Below are positions 52,435 through 60,534 of a DNA stretch of 64,000 nucleotides, piece after piece. The translations under genes were made by a program, and so were the position numbers. Positions within the stretch are counted from its first letter, which is position 1. The number at the start of each line of letters is the position of its first letter. The DNA is taken from positions 310,001-374,000 of the forward strand of contig NZ_RAPY01000003.1 of assembly GCF_003610355.1 (NCBI RefSeq). The letters run 5' to 3'. A model generated the notes under the pieces. It saw nothing but the letters and a program-made list of their open reading frames with translations. It had not been told where the DNA came from and did no database searches. Origin of the DNA: Sphingobacterium detergens (GTDB lineage: Bacteria; Bacteroidota; Bacteroidia; Sphingobacteriales; Sphingobacteriaceae).

Positions 52435-52466
52435 CAAATATAATAGTTAAGAATTAGAATAACAAG
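52435..52466 (-). promoter_or_regulatory. Promoter of the marR-fadN-fadA-fadE operon
   Basis: On the minus strand CTTG (52463-52466), a 20-nt spacer and TATATTTG (52435-52442): both promoter elements at proper spacing, 38 nt before the marR ATG. Confidence 0.68.
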
Positions 52467-52643
52467 CTAGAAAATGTAATTTTTATGAATTATAGTCCAG
52501 TACCTTCCAAGAAGTGTATTTCTTGCATTTTTATGACCAAAACCCCATTGTGGAAAACTTTTAACAACTGAAACACAGATAAATAAAGTAAAACATAAAA
52601 CTTTTATTAACAATCGATGTGTAATATTCAAAATTAATTGCGT

Positions 52644-52651
52644 TAAATTTG
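52644..52651 (+). promoter_or_regulatory. Putative -7 box TAAATTTG before the oxygenase gene
   Basis: Exact TAnnTTTG match ending 23 nt before the ATG at 52675; the -33 element is not clear. Confidence 0.55.
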
Positions 52652-52674
52652 TCCTAAACAAACATCAACTTCGT

Positions 52675-53637
52675 ATGGCTTTAGTAAACATACCTCGCTT
52701 GGACTTGTTGCATTACACACAAGGAACCCAAGAACAACGAAATCAATTCATTCAGGATATTGGCAAGGCTTTTAATGAGACAGGCTTTGTAACGATTGCA
52801 AACCATGGTTTATCAAAAGAATTAATTGAGGAATTATATCAGGTCGTTCCAGAATTCTTTGGTTTGCCTACTGAAACAAAAGAAAAGTATGAATTTCCTG
52901 AACTTGCGGGTCAACGTGGATATACTGCTAAGGGAAGAGAAAAAGCGAAAGATGCTAAAACACCAGATCTAAAAGAATTTTGGCAACGTGGTCAAACTAT
53001 CGTTGGTGAAGAATATTCAAAAGCTGACTTTCCAGACAATCCTCAAGTGGAAGAAATACCGCGCTTTAATGGCGTAACGGCTGAAGTTTATAAAAAACTA
53101 GAAGACACAGGTCGCGAACTGCTAAAAGCTATTGCCACTTACTTAGATCTTGAAGAAAGTTATTTTGAGAAATTTGTGATCAATGGTAACTCAATTTTGC
53201 GTGCAATCCATTATTTTCCAATTGCAGATCCAGACGCATTAGCTCCTGATGCAGTACGTGCAGGTGCTCATGAAGACATCAATTTGATTACACTATTAAT
53301 TGGTGCTAGCGCCGATGGACTAGAAGTCTTAACAAAAGATGGTGAATGGTTCCCGATCAAAGCGAAGGGCGAAGATATTGTCATCAACGTGGGAGATATG
53401 TTGCAGCGTTTGACCAACAACAAACTGAAGTCAACAACTCACCGTGTAGTCAATCCTCCGCGTGAAAAAATGGGTACTTCCCGCTTTTCGATTCCTTTCT
53501 TTTTACATCCAAAATCTTCTATGAGCTTAGCTTCGTTGGACTCTTGCATTGACGCAGCTCATCCAAAGGCCTATGAAGACTATACCGCAGGTGAATATCT
53601 GGATGAAAGATTGAGAGAGATCGGTTTAAAAATGTAA
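52675..53637 (+). CDS. Isopenicillin N synthase-like 2-oxoglutarate/Fe(II) oxygenase
   Basis: A 320-residue non-heme iron oxygenase of the IPNS/2OG family. The N-terminal DIOX_N part has FNETGFVTIANHGLSKELIE and the C-terminal jelly roll carries the facial triad His199-x-Asp201 (AGAHEDINLITLL) and His256 (LKSTTHRVVNPP), with Arg270 in SRFSIPFF as the 2-oxoglutarate anchor. Residues YTAKGREKAKDAKTPDLKEF fall in the variable substrate region. Plant and fungal relatives hydroxylate or desaturate small molecules; the substrate of bacterial stand-alone copies is unknown. It is monocistronic between its own promoter and an exceptional 26-bp hairpin. Confidence 0.93.
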   Translation: MALVNIPRLDLLHYTQGTQEQRNQFIQDIGKAFNETGFVTIANHGLSKELIEELYQVVPEFFGLPTETKEKYEFPELAGQRGYTAKGREKAKDAKTPDLKEFWQRGQTIVGEEYSKADFPDNPQVEEIPRFNGVTAEVYKKLEDTGRELLKAIATYLDLEESYFEKFVINGNSILRAIHYFPIADPDALAPDAVRAGAHEDINLITLLIGASADGLEVLTKDGEWFPIKAKGEDIVINVGDMLQRLTNNKLKSTTHRVVNPPREKMGTSRFSIPFFLHPKSSMSLASLDSCIDAAHPKAYEDYTAGEYLDERLREIGLKM

Positions 53638-53656
53638 AACAAAATTCATCTTTACT

Positions 53657-53712
53657 GAATGTTATCATAAAAAAAGCCGATCGGATGATCGGCTTTTTTT
53701 ATGATAACATTC
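53657..53712. terminator. Bidirectional terminator with perfect 26-bp arms
   Basis: Arms 53657-53682 and 53687-53712 are perfectly complementary, with a 4-nt GGAT loop. The GCCGATC core is flanked by A7/T7, so it terminates both convergent genes; the outer 12 bp extend past what a terminator needs. Confidence 0.93.
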
Positions 53713-53716
53713 TAAA

Positions 53717-54478
53717 TTATTTCAGTTTGTAACCAACTCCAACATTCATAAAGATATTATGCAGCCCGAAACTGATACTTTCAAAACCATTCTTCATAAT
53801 ATTATTGAAACCATAGTCAAGTTGAGCCAATGCAAAAAATTTACGATTGACCGCATATTGAGTACCCAGACTTAGTCCAACATCAATATTCCGTACACTT
53901 TCTTTAAAATCATAATCTGCATTATCTACAATAATCTTGTCACCGGTAGGCTGCTCATGCCGTAGATATCCGTTATAAGCTTCTCCATAAAACTCTTTTT
54001 TTACTGCAAAAGAAATATATGGACCAGCTTGAACATTCCAATGGTTGGAGAGTTGGTAGGTCGCCTGAATGGGCACAGAAAGATAAAGATTATGTACTTT
54101 TGTAGTAATATCTCCTGTATAGTATCCTCTTAGCTCATCTTTTGAATCATTGACAGCGTTAAACGTTGTTTTATATCCTTTTACTGTTGCTTTGGTATCC
54201 ATCCCCTTACCTTCAAAGGTAAGCCCCAAAGACAGCCCCCATTTGGAATCAATGTGATAATTCGCTTTTGCGCCCACAAAAAAAGGCACATTCGGGCTGT
54301 AACTTTTAATCTTCCGAATTTCTCTCGGCAAAGACAATGGAGCCGCTCCCCCTATCTTGGTCCCCAACATGACCTGAACATCTAATCTATCATCCTTACT
54401 ATCTATTTCCTGGGCGTTTACAAGCGTTGAAATAGAAGCCATTACGGCTAATAAAACTATATATATACTAATTTTCAT
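53717..54478 (-). CDS. Outer-membrane beta-barrel protein (porin family, PorT-like)
   Basis: A 253-residue small barrel with signal peptide (~1-23, STLVNAQ). The strands are regular: PFFVGAKANYHIDSKWGLSLG, TYQLSNHWNVQAGPYISFAV, VGLSLGTQYAVNRKFFALAQ and the terminal IFMNVGVGYKLK. This is the outer membrane protein beta-barrel domain common in Bacteroidota, with no known cargo. Its ATG overlaps the stop of the upstream PCMD lipoprotein gene (TAATG), so the two are translationally coupled and probably act at the surface together. Confidence 0.85.
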   Translation of the reverse strand: MKISIYIVLLAVMASISTLVNAQEIDSKDDRLDVQVMLGTKIGGAAPLSLPREIRKIKSYSPNVPFFVGAKANYHIDSKWGLSLGLTFEGKGMDTKATVKGYKTTFNAVNDSKDELRGYYTGDITTKVHNLYLSVPIQATYQLSNHWNVQAGPYISFAVKKEFYGEAYNGYLRHEQPTGDKIIVDNADYDFKESVRNIDVGLSLGTQYAVNRKFFALAQLDYGFNNIMKNGFESISFGLHNIFMNVGVGYKLK

Positions 54479-55674
54479 TATTTCTGGGTTACAATTTTGA
54501 GATCATCTACGATCAACTTACTACCAACAGCTCCGATAAAATTATCACCGTATTTACTTGAAGACATGACAATAGCGATGCTGTAATCTAAATTAGTGAC
54601 ATCAGATTCCGTCACCTTCGCCGAATATTTAAATGGTAAAACAAACTTTACAAAGTTATTACCAGCTGTGGCTCCGCCATTTTCTAGCCGGGCAATAGCA
54701 ACAATACTCGGATCTGTCAAAATATTATGCCCTGTTAAATATGACACCCTATTTTCAGGTTTAGGCTCCGAAGCCATCAACTTTTTCCGATTGTAGAATA
54801 CAGCATATATATCACATGAATCCTTCATATTAACAGGCTTTAAATTTTCATCCGTTACATTTGCTCCTGCAGTATACTTATAATACCCCTCTAAAGCCAA
54901 AGGAATCTGATTAAAGGGAAGACCAAATTGCGTTGCAGACAAAGGATCCGTCAATACGGGACCGGTATCAAATGATCCTATAAATAGATTACCTGCTGCA
55001 ATAGGTTTTTTAAACATTGCCCCAAAAGATCCCGTGAGTTTTGTCTCCAACAAAGCTGCCTTAGTTCCAGAATGAGCATCTGTTGTGGTTTTCGTTGGAT
55101 AGGATTCTGGCTCCTTTACGCCTCCACCGAAACTCAAAGTAAGTGAAAAACTTGGGTTTCCCGAGCCCCAGTTGTAAAAATCCTCGCCATCTATTTTGTT
55201 AAAGAAAATAGTATATTTCTCATCTTTATCAATTGAAATATCTTCAAATCCATATTCTGTAGGGACAAAACCGCCATCTGTTTTAACTAACTTAATGAGG
55301 TAATTCTTTGCAAACTGCTTATCTTGTGAAACAACTTTGTAATATACTCCGTTCTTCAATAATTGATCTATTATGACTTTATTAACATCCTGTTCACCAG
55401 CCGGCATTTTCAAAGAATCTTGTAACAGTTCAATAGAAGCACCTGGAGTTAAATCAAACTTCATATTCAACTTTTTCAAATCATGGATACTCGGTTGAAG
55501 ATAAACGGTGACCTGATTATTCGTAATCACTGGGTTCAGAAGAAAAATATCTTCCTCTGCTTGAATCCCGACTATATCAGCCTCCATATTTAATGCTTCT
55601 TCTTTTATGCAACTCCCCAGACTAAAAAGTAGCATAAAACAAATTACCCAAAGGTAAATTCGTCTTTGTTTCAT
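54478..55674 (-). CDS. PCMD domain lipoprotein (putative carbohydrate metabolism domain)
   Basis: A 398-residue lipoprotein. The start at 55674 (MKQRRIYLWVICF) gives a signal with lipobox LFSLGSC. An N-terminal Ig-like region (VTVYLQPSIHDLKKLNMKF, a DUF5018-like segment) is followed by the PCMD domain: FYNWGSGNPSFSLTLSFGG, TTTDAHSGTKAALLETKLTG, GNLFIGSFDTG and LALEGYYKYTAG. PCMD proteins are surface lipoproteins guessed to bind carbohydrates. It is the first gene of a two-gene unit with the beta-barrel protein. The frame is open 28 codons upstream but without a lipoprotein signal. Confidence 0.85.
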   Translation of the reverse strand: MKQRRIYLWVICFMLLFSLGSCIKEEALNMEADIVGIQAEEDIFLLNPVITNNQVTVYLQPSIHDLKKLNMKFDLTPGASIELLQDSLKMPAGEQDVNKVIIDQLLKNGVYYKVVSQDKQFAKNYLIKLVKTDGGFVPTEYGFEDISIDKDEKYTIFFNKIDGEDFYNWGSGNPSFSLTLSFGGGVKEPESYPTKTTTDAHSGTKAALLETKLTGSFGAMFKKPIAAGNLFIGSFDTGPVLTDPLSATQFGLPFNQIPLALEGYYKYTAGANVTDENLKPVNMKDSCDIYAVFYNRKKLMASEPKPENRVSYLTGHNILTDPSIVAIARLENGGATAGNNFVKFVLPFKYSAKVTESDVTNLDYSIAIVMSSSKYGDNFIGAVGSKLIVDDLKIVTQK

Positions 55675-55820
55675 AAAAAATAGTATTAGTATAAATATAT
55701 TCCCAATGCGTTCGATTACGCATTGAAATGACCGCAAAGCTACTATTATAGCCCCCAAGAAAAGTCATTTCTATCACCTTTTCCTTCAAAGCAACTAATT
55801 CTTTACACTCCAGAAGGCTA

Positions 55821-56183
55821 CTAACCCGCCTGAATTTCCTGTTTAACCTTAGTTGGCAAACTATCAACAATCAGACTATAGCTGTGCAAAACAAGTTCTT
55901 CCAGTGCCCGATCGTTCAGTTCCCGATTCGCAACGACGGTATTCCAGTGCTTTTTGTTCATATGATACCCCGGAAATACAGTCTGATCATATCTTTCCCT
56001 GAGTTCCACCGCTTTCTCGGGATCGCATTTTACATTAAATCGCAGCATATCGACCTGATCTAACCCGACCAATAAAAATATCTTACCCCCAACCTTAAAC
56101 ACCAGCGTATCTGGCCCGAAAGGTGTCTCTTCTGTAACTGGCCCAATGGACAAACAATAATCCCTTAGATCTTCAATATTCAT
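55821..56183 (-). CDS. MmcQ/YjbR family protein
   Basis: A 120-residue protein of the MmcQ/YjbR family with the CyaY-like fold: IEDLRDYCLSIGPVTEETPFG, FKVGGKIFLLVGLDQVDMLR, KCDPEKAVELRERYD and PGYHMNKKHWNTVVANRE are all characteristic. The family is often labelled DNA-binding, on structural grounds; a cellular role is not established. It is monocistronic. Confidence 0.93.
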   Translation of the reverse strand: MNIEDLRDYCLSIGPVTEETPFGPDTLVFKVGGKIFLLVGLDQVDMLRFNVKCDPEKAVELRERYDQTVFPGYHMNKKHWNTVVANRELNDRALEELVLHSYSLIVDSLPTKVKQEIQAG

Positions 56184-56291
56184 ATCTTCTTAATTTAAGT
56201 TCACTCATTTTCAACCACTAACAATTAGATTTATATATAAATTTGACAATATTCAATATAAATCTAACAAAACAACAGCGTAGTTTGTGCC

Positions 56292-56299
56292 TAAATTTG
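56292..56299 (+). promoter_or_regulatory. Putative -7 box TAAATTTG before the ankyrin lipoprotein gene
   Basis: Exact TAnnTTTG match 69 nt before the ATG at 56368; the -33 element is not clear. Confidence 0.5.
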
Positions 56300-56367
56300 T
56301 AGTATATCAAAAAGCGAATACAAAGAAACTAAAATGAATAATAAAGATTATTAACTCATTCCTCAAA

Positions 56368-57063
56368 ATGAAAAATTTATACATTAAGATAGTGTTGCTT
56401 GTTATCATATCAACACTTTCAGTACAGTGCAAAAGTATGGACACAACAAATCAAGACAATATCGCCCCGGACGACATCATTGAAGCCGTTTCCAAGGGCC
56501 AGATCAGCACCGTAAAAACACTATTGGACAAAGGAGCGAATGCAAACCAAAAAGGTAAAGATTCAAAACCGCTGTTGTTGATCGCTACAGAAAAGAAAGA
56601 CCTCGCTATGGCGAAATTACTTATTCAATATGGTGCGAATGTGAATCAGCAGGACAATATCTTAGATAGCCCCTTTTTATATGCTGGTGCTTTGGGCTAT
56701 ACTGAACTGGTTAAACTTTACCTCGATCACGGTGCGGATTTCAAGATTTTCAATCGGTACAATGGGACAGCTCTTATTCCGGCCTGCGAACGTGGTCATG
56801 TGGAGACTGTAAGACTATTGGCTAATACAAAAGGGTTCCCTATTGACCATATCAATAGACTGGGCTGGACCGCGCTATTAGAGGCAATTATACTTGGAGA
56901 TGGCACTCAAAAATATGTGGATATTGTCCAGATACTACTGGACGCCAACAGCGATAAAAATATCGCCGACAACGAAGGTGTAACACCGCTTCAGCACGCG
57001 AGAAAAAAAGGGTTTAATAAAATTGTAACACTACTAGAGGCAAAGAGCAGTATAAAGCAATAG
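56368..57063 (+). CDS. Ankyrin-repeat lipoprotein
   Basis: A 231-residue exported protein with lipobox LSVQC (Cys20/21 region) followed by about five ankyrin repeats spanning ~35-228: VSKGQISTVKTLLDKGANAN, KKDLAMAKLLIQYGANVN, LGYTELVKLYLDHGADFK, RGHVETVRLLANTKG, VDIVQILLDANSDKN. Ankyrin repeats mediate protein binding; being lipidated, it acts at the inner face of the outer membrane or periplasmic side. No toxin or immunity partner is visible next to it. A terminator follows. Confidence 0.92.
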   Translation: MKNLYIKIVLLVIISTLSVQCKSMDTTNQDNIAPDDIIEAVSKGQISTVKTLLDKGANANQKGKDSKPLLLIATEKKDLAMAKLLIQYGANVNQQDNILDSPFLYAGALGYTELVKLYLDHGADFKIFNRYNGTALIPACERGHVETVRLLANTKGFPIDHINRLGWTALLEAIILGDGTQKYVDIVQILLDANSDKNIADNEGVTPLQHARKKGFNKIVTLLEAKSSIKQ

Positions 57064-57101
57064 CTGGATTTTCGAAAATAAACCTCCATAGAAAAGGTAG
57101 C

Positions 57102-57144
57102 AAAAAGGAAGAACCAAATCGAGTGAATCTAGTTCTTCCTTTTT
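57102..57144. terminator. Bidirectional Rho-independent terminator
   Basis: Perfect 13-nt arms AAAAAGGAAGAAC/GTTCTTCCTTTTT with a 17-nt loop between the convergent ankyrin and thioredoxin-like genes. Confidence 0.88.
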
Positions 57145-57156
57145 ATTACCTTTCTT

Positions 57157-57711
57157 CTATTTATGCAAAAGTGCCTGAATCTCTTTTTGGATCTCCGTTC
57201 CCTTATCCGTGTTATACCATTTTTGAATCTCTTCTTTAATATCAGAGAAATCTTTCCCTTGTTCTTTCAAGCTTAAGAATAGGTCTTGACAGCCCTTTGG
57301 TCGTGGCCCCCAGACAGCTAAATCTGCACCATCCTGATTTCGGATTACTAGAATCGGGATTGATTTCCCGCCATTTGTTAAATACGAATCTATTAAAAAG
57401 GGAGCGCTATCACGCAATTGGATATCGACAGTAATATTGGGGTTTTGGGCCGCCATCTTAGCAAGCATTGGGACAGCGTGTGCCGCATCGCCACACCAAG
57501 GCTCCGTAATAATGATCCATTGTTGTGGTTCCGAAATCGTGCCAATAAACTGTTGAAAAGCCTCATTTGGTTCAAAACGTTTTAACCAACGGCCCATCCT
57601 TGTCCAGTTCATTTTAGTGTATTGATAGTATTCGTCATCCTGGTAGGTGGGGTGATTTTCAGGATGATTCAATATATCTTCGAATTGTTGCAAATAATTT
57701 TCAAACGTCAT
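57157..57711 (-). CDS. Thioredoxin-fold protein with a single active-site cysteine
   Basis: A 184-residue soluble thioredoxin-family protein. The start at 57711 (MTFENYLQQFEDIL) is preferred over an ATG six codons upstream. After a helical N-terminus, the thioredoxin fold begins near IITEPWCGDAAHAVPMLAKM; the active site is Cys73-Gly-Asp-Ala, so the resolving Cys of CxxC is missing. The cis-Pro segment is GGKSIPILVIRNQDG. The WCGDA/S form is a recurrent Bacteroidota/Firmicutes group of unknown function, perhaps a reductant-dependent or bacillithiol-like system, but the substrate is unknown. Confidence 0.88.
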   Translation of the reverse strand: MTFENYLQQFEDILNHPENHPTYQDDEYYQYTKMNWTRMGRWLKRFEPNEAFQQFIGTISEPQQWIIITEPWCGDAAHAVPMLAKMAAQNPNITVDIQLRDSAPFLIDSYLTNGGKSIPILVIRNQDGADLAVWGPRPKGCQDLFLSLKEQGKDFSDIKEEIQKWYNTDKGTEIQKEIQALLHK

Positions 57712-57824
57712 AACATCAATTTTGTGCAAAGGTAATTTTTAGATCCTACTTTGTCAAAAATCTCTATACCAAAGATTTTACACTCCTTGACAATAATTTC
57801 ACATTTATTAACAATTAACTAAAT

Positions 57825-57832
57825 TATCTTTG
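57825..57832 (+). promoter_or_regulatory. Putative -7 box TATCTTTG before the barrel-GLPGLI operon
   Basis: Exact TAnnTTTG match ending 17 nt before the ATG at 57850. Confidence 0.5.
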
Positions 57833-57849
57833 GCACATACAACCAGTAA

Positions 57850-60534
57850 ATGAAAAGATTAATTCAATTATTCCTATTATTTTTTGTTATCAGCACAGCT
57901 TATTCCCAGACAAGCATAAAGGGGAAAATTTTAGATAAGGCTGACAATAAGCCATTGACCAATGCATCAATCATCCTCTTGAACAAGGACTCTGTACTGC
58001 GTTATTTTAACAGAGCCAATGAAGAAGGGAAATTTCTGATCAAAAATATCAAACCCGGAAGCTATATACTTTTAGCCACCTACCCAAAGTTTGAACTTTA
58101 TAGCGATACCATCGACATCAAGGATAAGGAAATTGACCTCAGCGACATTAAGATCAATTCGCAAAAAAATGTCCTTGAAGAAGTTATCATTACACGTAGA
58201 CTGCCCATCACACTCAAGGGAGACACGATAGAATATGATGCGGCAAGTTTCGCAACCGAGAAAAACGCAAAGCTTGAAGATCTTTTTCGACGATTGCCAG
58301 GTTTTACAGTGTCTGGAGATGGAAATATCACCGCTCAGGGTAAAGCAGTACAGAAAGTCTTTATTGATGGCGAAGAATTTTTTGGTTATGACCCTAAAAT
58401 TGCCATACGCAATGTACGGGCTGATGCAGTAGACAAAGTACAATTGTATGAGAAAAAATCAGAAGAGGCCGAACTTTCGGGTATAGATGACGGTGTACGC
58501 ATTCAGACCGTCAATGTGGTGTTAAAAGAAAAGGCCAGAAAGGGTGTCTTCGGAAACGCAGAACTATTAGGCGGTACCAAGGAGCTCTACGCTGGAAATT
58601 TGTTTGCAGCCAAATTCAATCAGACGGAACGAATTGGCATCACCGCCAATCACAATAATATGGGGAGCTCTAATAGTCGTGAAGGCTCTTTGCGGATGAA
58701 CAACCAGATTACGGGACAACCACTAAACACATCTCTCGGCGCTAACTACGAAAACCAGTTTCTCAAAAAGGCATTAAAGGTAAATGCCAATTATAATTAC
58801 AATAACAGCAGCAACAAAAATCAGTCGGAAAATTACAACAAAAACATCCTCCCCGATAACTCGATCTTAGAACGAAATAGCAAAAATTACAACGAAAATA
58901 GTACAAGAAGCAATGGTGTCAGATCCAATCTCTCCATGCGACTGGATTCAACCCAAAATATAGAACTACAGACCAACGGAAATTGGTCCAATAATTTCAG
59001 TTTAAGTCAGTCGGAAAGTGCCACCAATGATGGCGCCGGTGCTGCTGTTAGCTCCTTTAATGAGAAAAATGAATCAAATACTTCGAGCCAAAGCAATAAT
59101 TTTCGCCTGAATTATAGAAAAAGACTCAAAGCCGGCAGTTCATTAAATTTAATGGTTGGCAACAACTATAATGAATCAACTTCGGACAGTAAGGTTAATT
59201 CAGAAACAATTATCCATCAGAGCAATGACACCACGCGTATTAACCAAAATAGATGGGGCAAGAACAAAGGCAATAACTTTTCTACTTCATTGAATTTCAA
59301 TAATAGGCTCAATGATGCTATGAATTTAGCATTAGGCTACAGTTTCAATCAGTCAAACAACAGGAATAAACAGATATCAACTGACAGCCTCACGAATGTG
59401 AAAGATCCATTATACTCCAAAAATCAGATCGACAATAATACCAACCAGGGAGTCAATGTCCATTTATCTTATCGGAAGGATAAATTTGAGGTCAATCTCT
59501 CCAACCGAACATTCTACAAAAATCAAAAGTTAAGCGATAGTGACCGGGATATAAACCTTTCAAGGAATTTTTGGGACAACAATCTAAACTTTGATGCCAA
59601 TTACCGGATTTCAAACAGTAAAAATATCCGATTGGCCTACCAAAGCTCGAATATCATTCCTTCCTTTGATCAGTTACAGCCACTACAACCTCAAACGAAT
59701 CCATTGTTTCAACAGATCGGTAATCCAGACCTCAAACGAGCTGTCAACAACAACATTTCGGCAAATTATAATGCGTTCAGTTTGCTGAAGGGAACCAATA
59801 TTAATATTAACGGAAATTTCTCTTTTGTCAATAACCCAATTGTCAATAAGACAACAGTCATGGAGAATTCGGCCCAGATTAGTAGCTATGAAAATTTATC
59901 GGGTAAATCAAACTGGAATGGTGGACTAAACATCAATCATATGCAACCCCTGGCCAATCGTCGCATTAACTTCAATAAAAGTGCAAATATCCGGTACAAC
60001 AACAGTTACAGCTACACAAAGTTTGAAAGTGGTCAATCTCAAGGTGAGTTTCTCTTGAACAATTCAAAAAACACCTCCTTCGGCTTAGGCTCAAGTTTAA
60101 ATGAACAAGATTCAGAAGGATTTGATTTTGACATATCTTTGAATGCCGGCCTTAATGCACAGCAAAATTCGATCAACACACAATATAACGCAACAAACTT
60201 TGAAGGTGGGGCTTCGGGATATATCAAATATTTTCTACCGAAGAAATTCAACATCATGACCAATGTTTACTACAGTTACACCGGACCTACCAAGCTCTAC
60301 AAGAAATCAATTAATCAATTTTACACCAATTTGGAGCTGGAAAAAAAGGTATTGAAAGATGAAAGTCTGACAGTCAGCCTTAAGGCTTTTGACCTCTTTA
60401 ACACATTTAATAATACACGTCGGAATGGCAGTGATACCAATTATTCAGAATCCACCCAACAGGTATTGACGCAGTATTTTTTAGTTGGGGTCAAATGGGA
60501 TTTCAATAAATATTTAGGAAAAAGCAATGATTAG
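57850..60534 (+). CDS. Asn/Ser-rich TonB-receptor-like outer-membrane barrel
   Basis: An 894-residue outer-membrane protein. A signal peptide (~1-19, STAYSQ) is followed by a carboxypeptidase-regulatory-like domain (ILDKADNKPLTNASIILLN), a plug-like region (EEVIITRRLPITLKGDTIEYD, LEDLFRRLPGFTVSGDGNIT, KVFIDGEEFFGYDPKIAI) and a barrel strikingly rich in Asn and Ser (NYNYNNSSNKNQ-type stretches, ~300-750). This OMP_b-brl_3 group is common in Bacteroidota and its cargo is unknown. A GLPGLI-family gene overlaps its last 8 bp, a conserved pairing type, so both likely serve one export or uptake function. Confidence 0.9.
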   Translation: MKRLIQLFLLFFVISTAYSQTSIKGKILDKADNKPLTNASIILLNKDSVLRYFNRANEEGKFLIKNIKPGSYILLATYPKFELYSDTIDIKDKEIDLSDIKINSQKNVLEEVIITRRLPITLKGDTIEYDAASFATEKNAKLEDLFRRLPGFTVSGDGNITAQGKAVQKVFIDGEEFFGYDPKIAIRNVRADAVDKVQLYEKKSEEAELSGIDDGVRIQTVNVVLKEKARKGVFGNAELLGGTKELYAGNLFAAKFNQTERIGITANHNNMGSSNSREGSLRMNNQITGQPLNTSLGANYENQFLKKALKVNANYNYNNSSNKNQSENYNKNILPDNSILERNSKNYNENSTRSNGVRSNLSMRLDSTQNIELQTNGNWSNNFSLSQSESATNDGAGAAVSSFNEKNESNTSSQSNNFRLNYRKRLKAGSSLNLMVGNNYNESTSDSKVNSETIIHQSNDTTRINQNRWGKNKGNNFSTSLNFNNRLNDAMNLALGYSFNQSNNRNKQISTDSLTNVKDPLYSKNQIDNNTNQGVNVHLSYRKDKFEVNLSNRTFYKNQKLSDSDRDINLSRNFWDNNLNFDANYRISNSKNIRLAYQSSNIIPSFDQLQPLQPQTNPLFQQIGNPDLKRAVNNNISANYNAFSLLKGTNININGNFSFVNNPIVNKTTVMENSAQISSYENLSGKSNWNGGLNINHMQPLANRRINFNKSANIRYNNSYSYTKFESGQSQGEFLLNNSKNTSFGLGSSLNEQDSEGFDFDISLNAGLNAQQNSINTQYNATNFEGGASGYIKYFLPKKFNIMTNVYYSYTGPTKLYKKSINQFYTNLELEKKVLKDESLTVSLKAFDLFNTFNNTRRNGSDTNYSESTQQVLTQYFLVGVKWDFNKYLGKSND

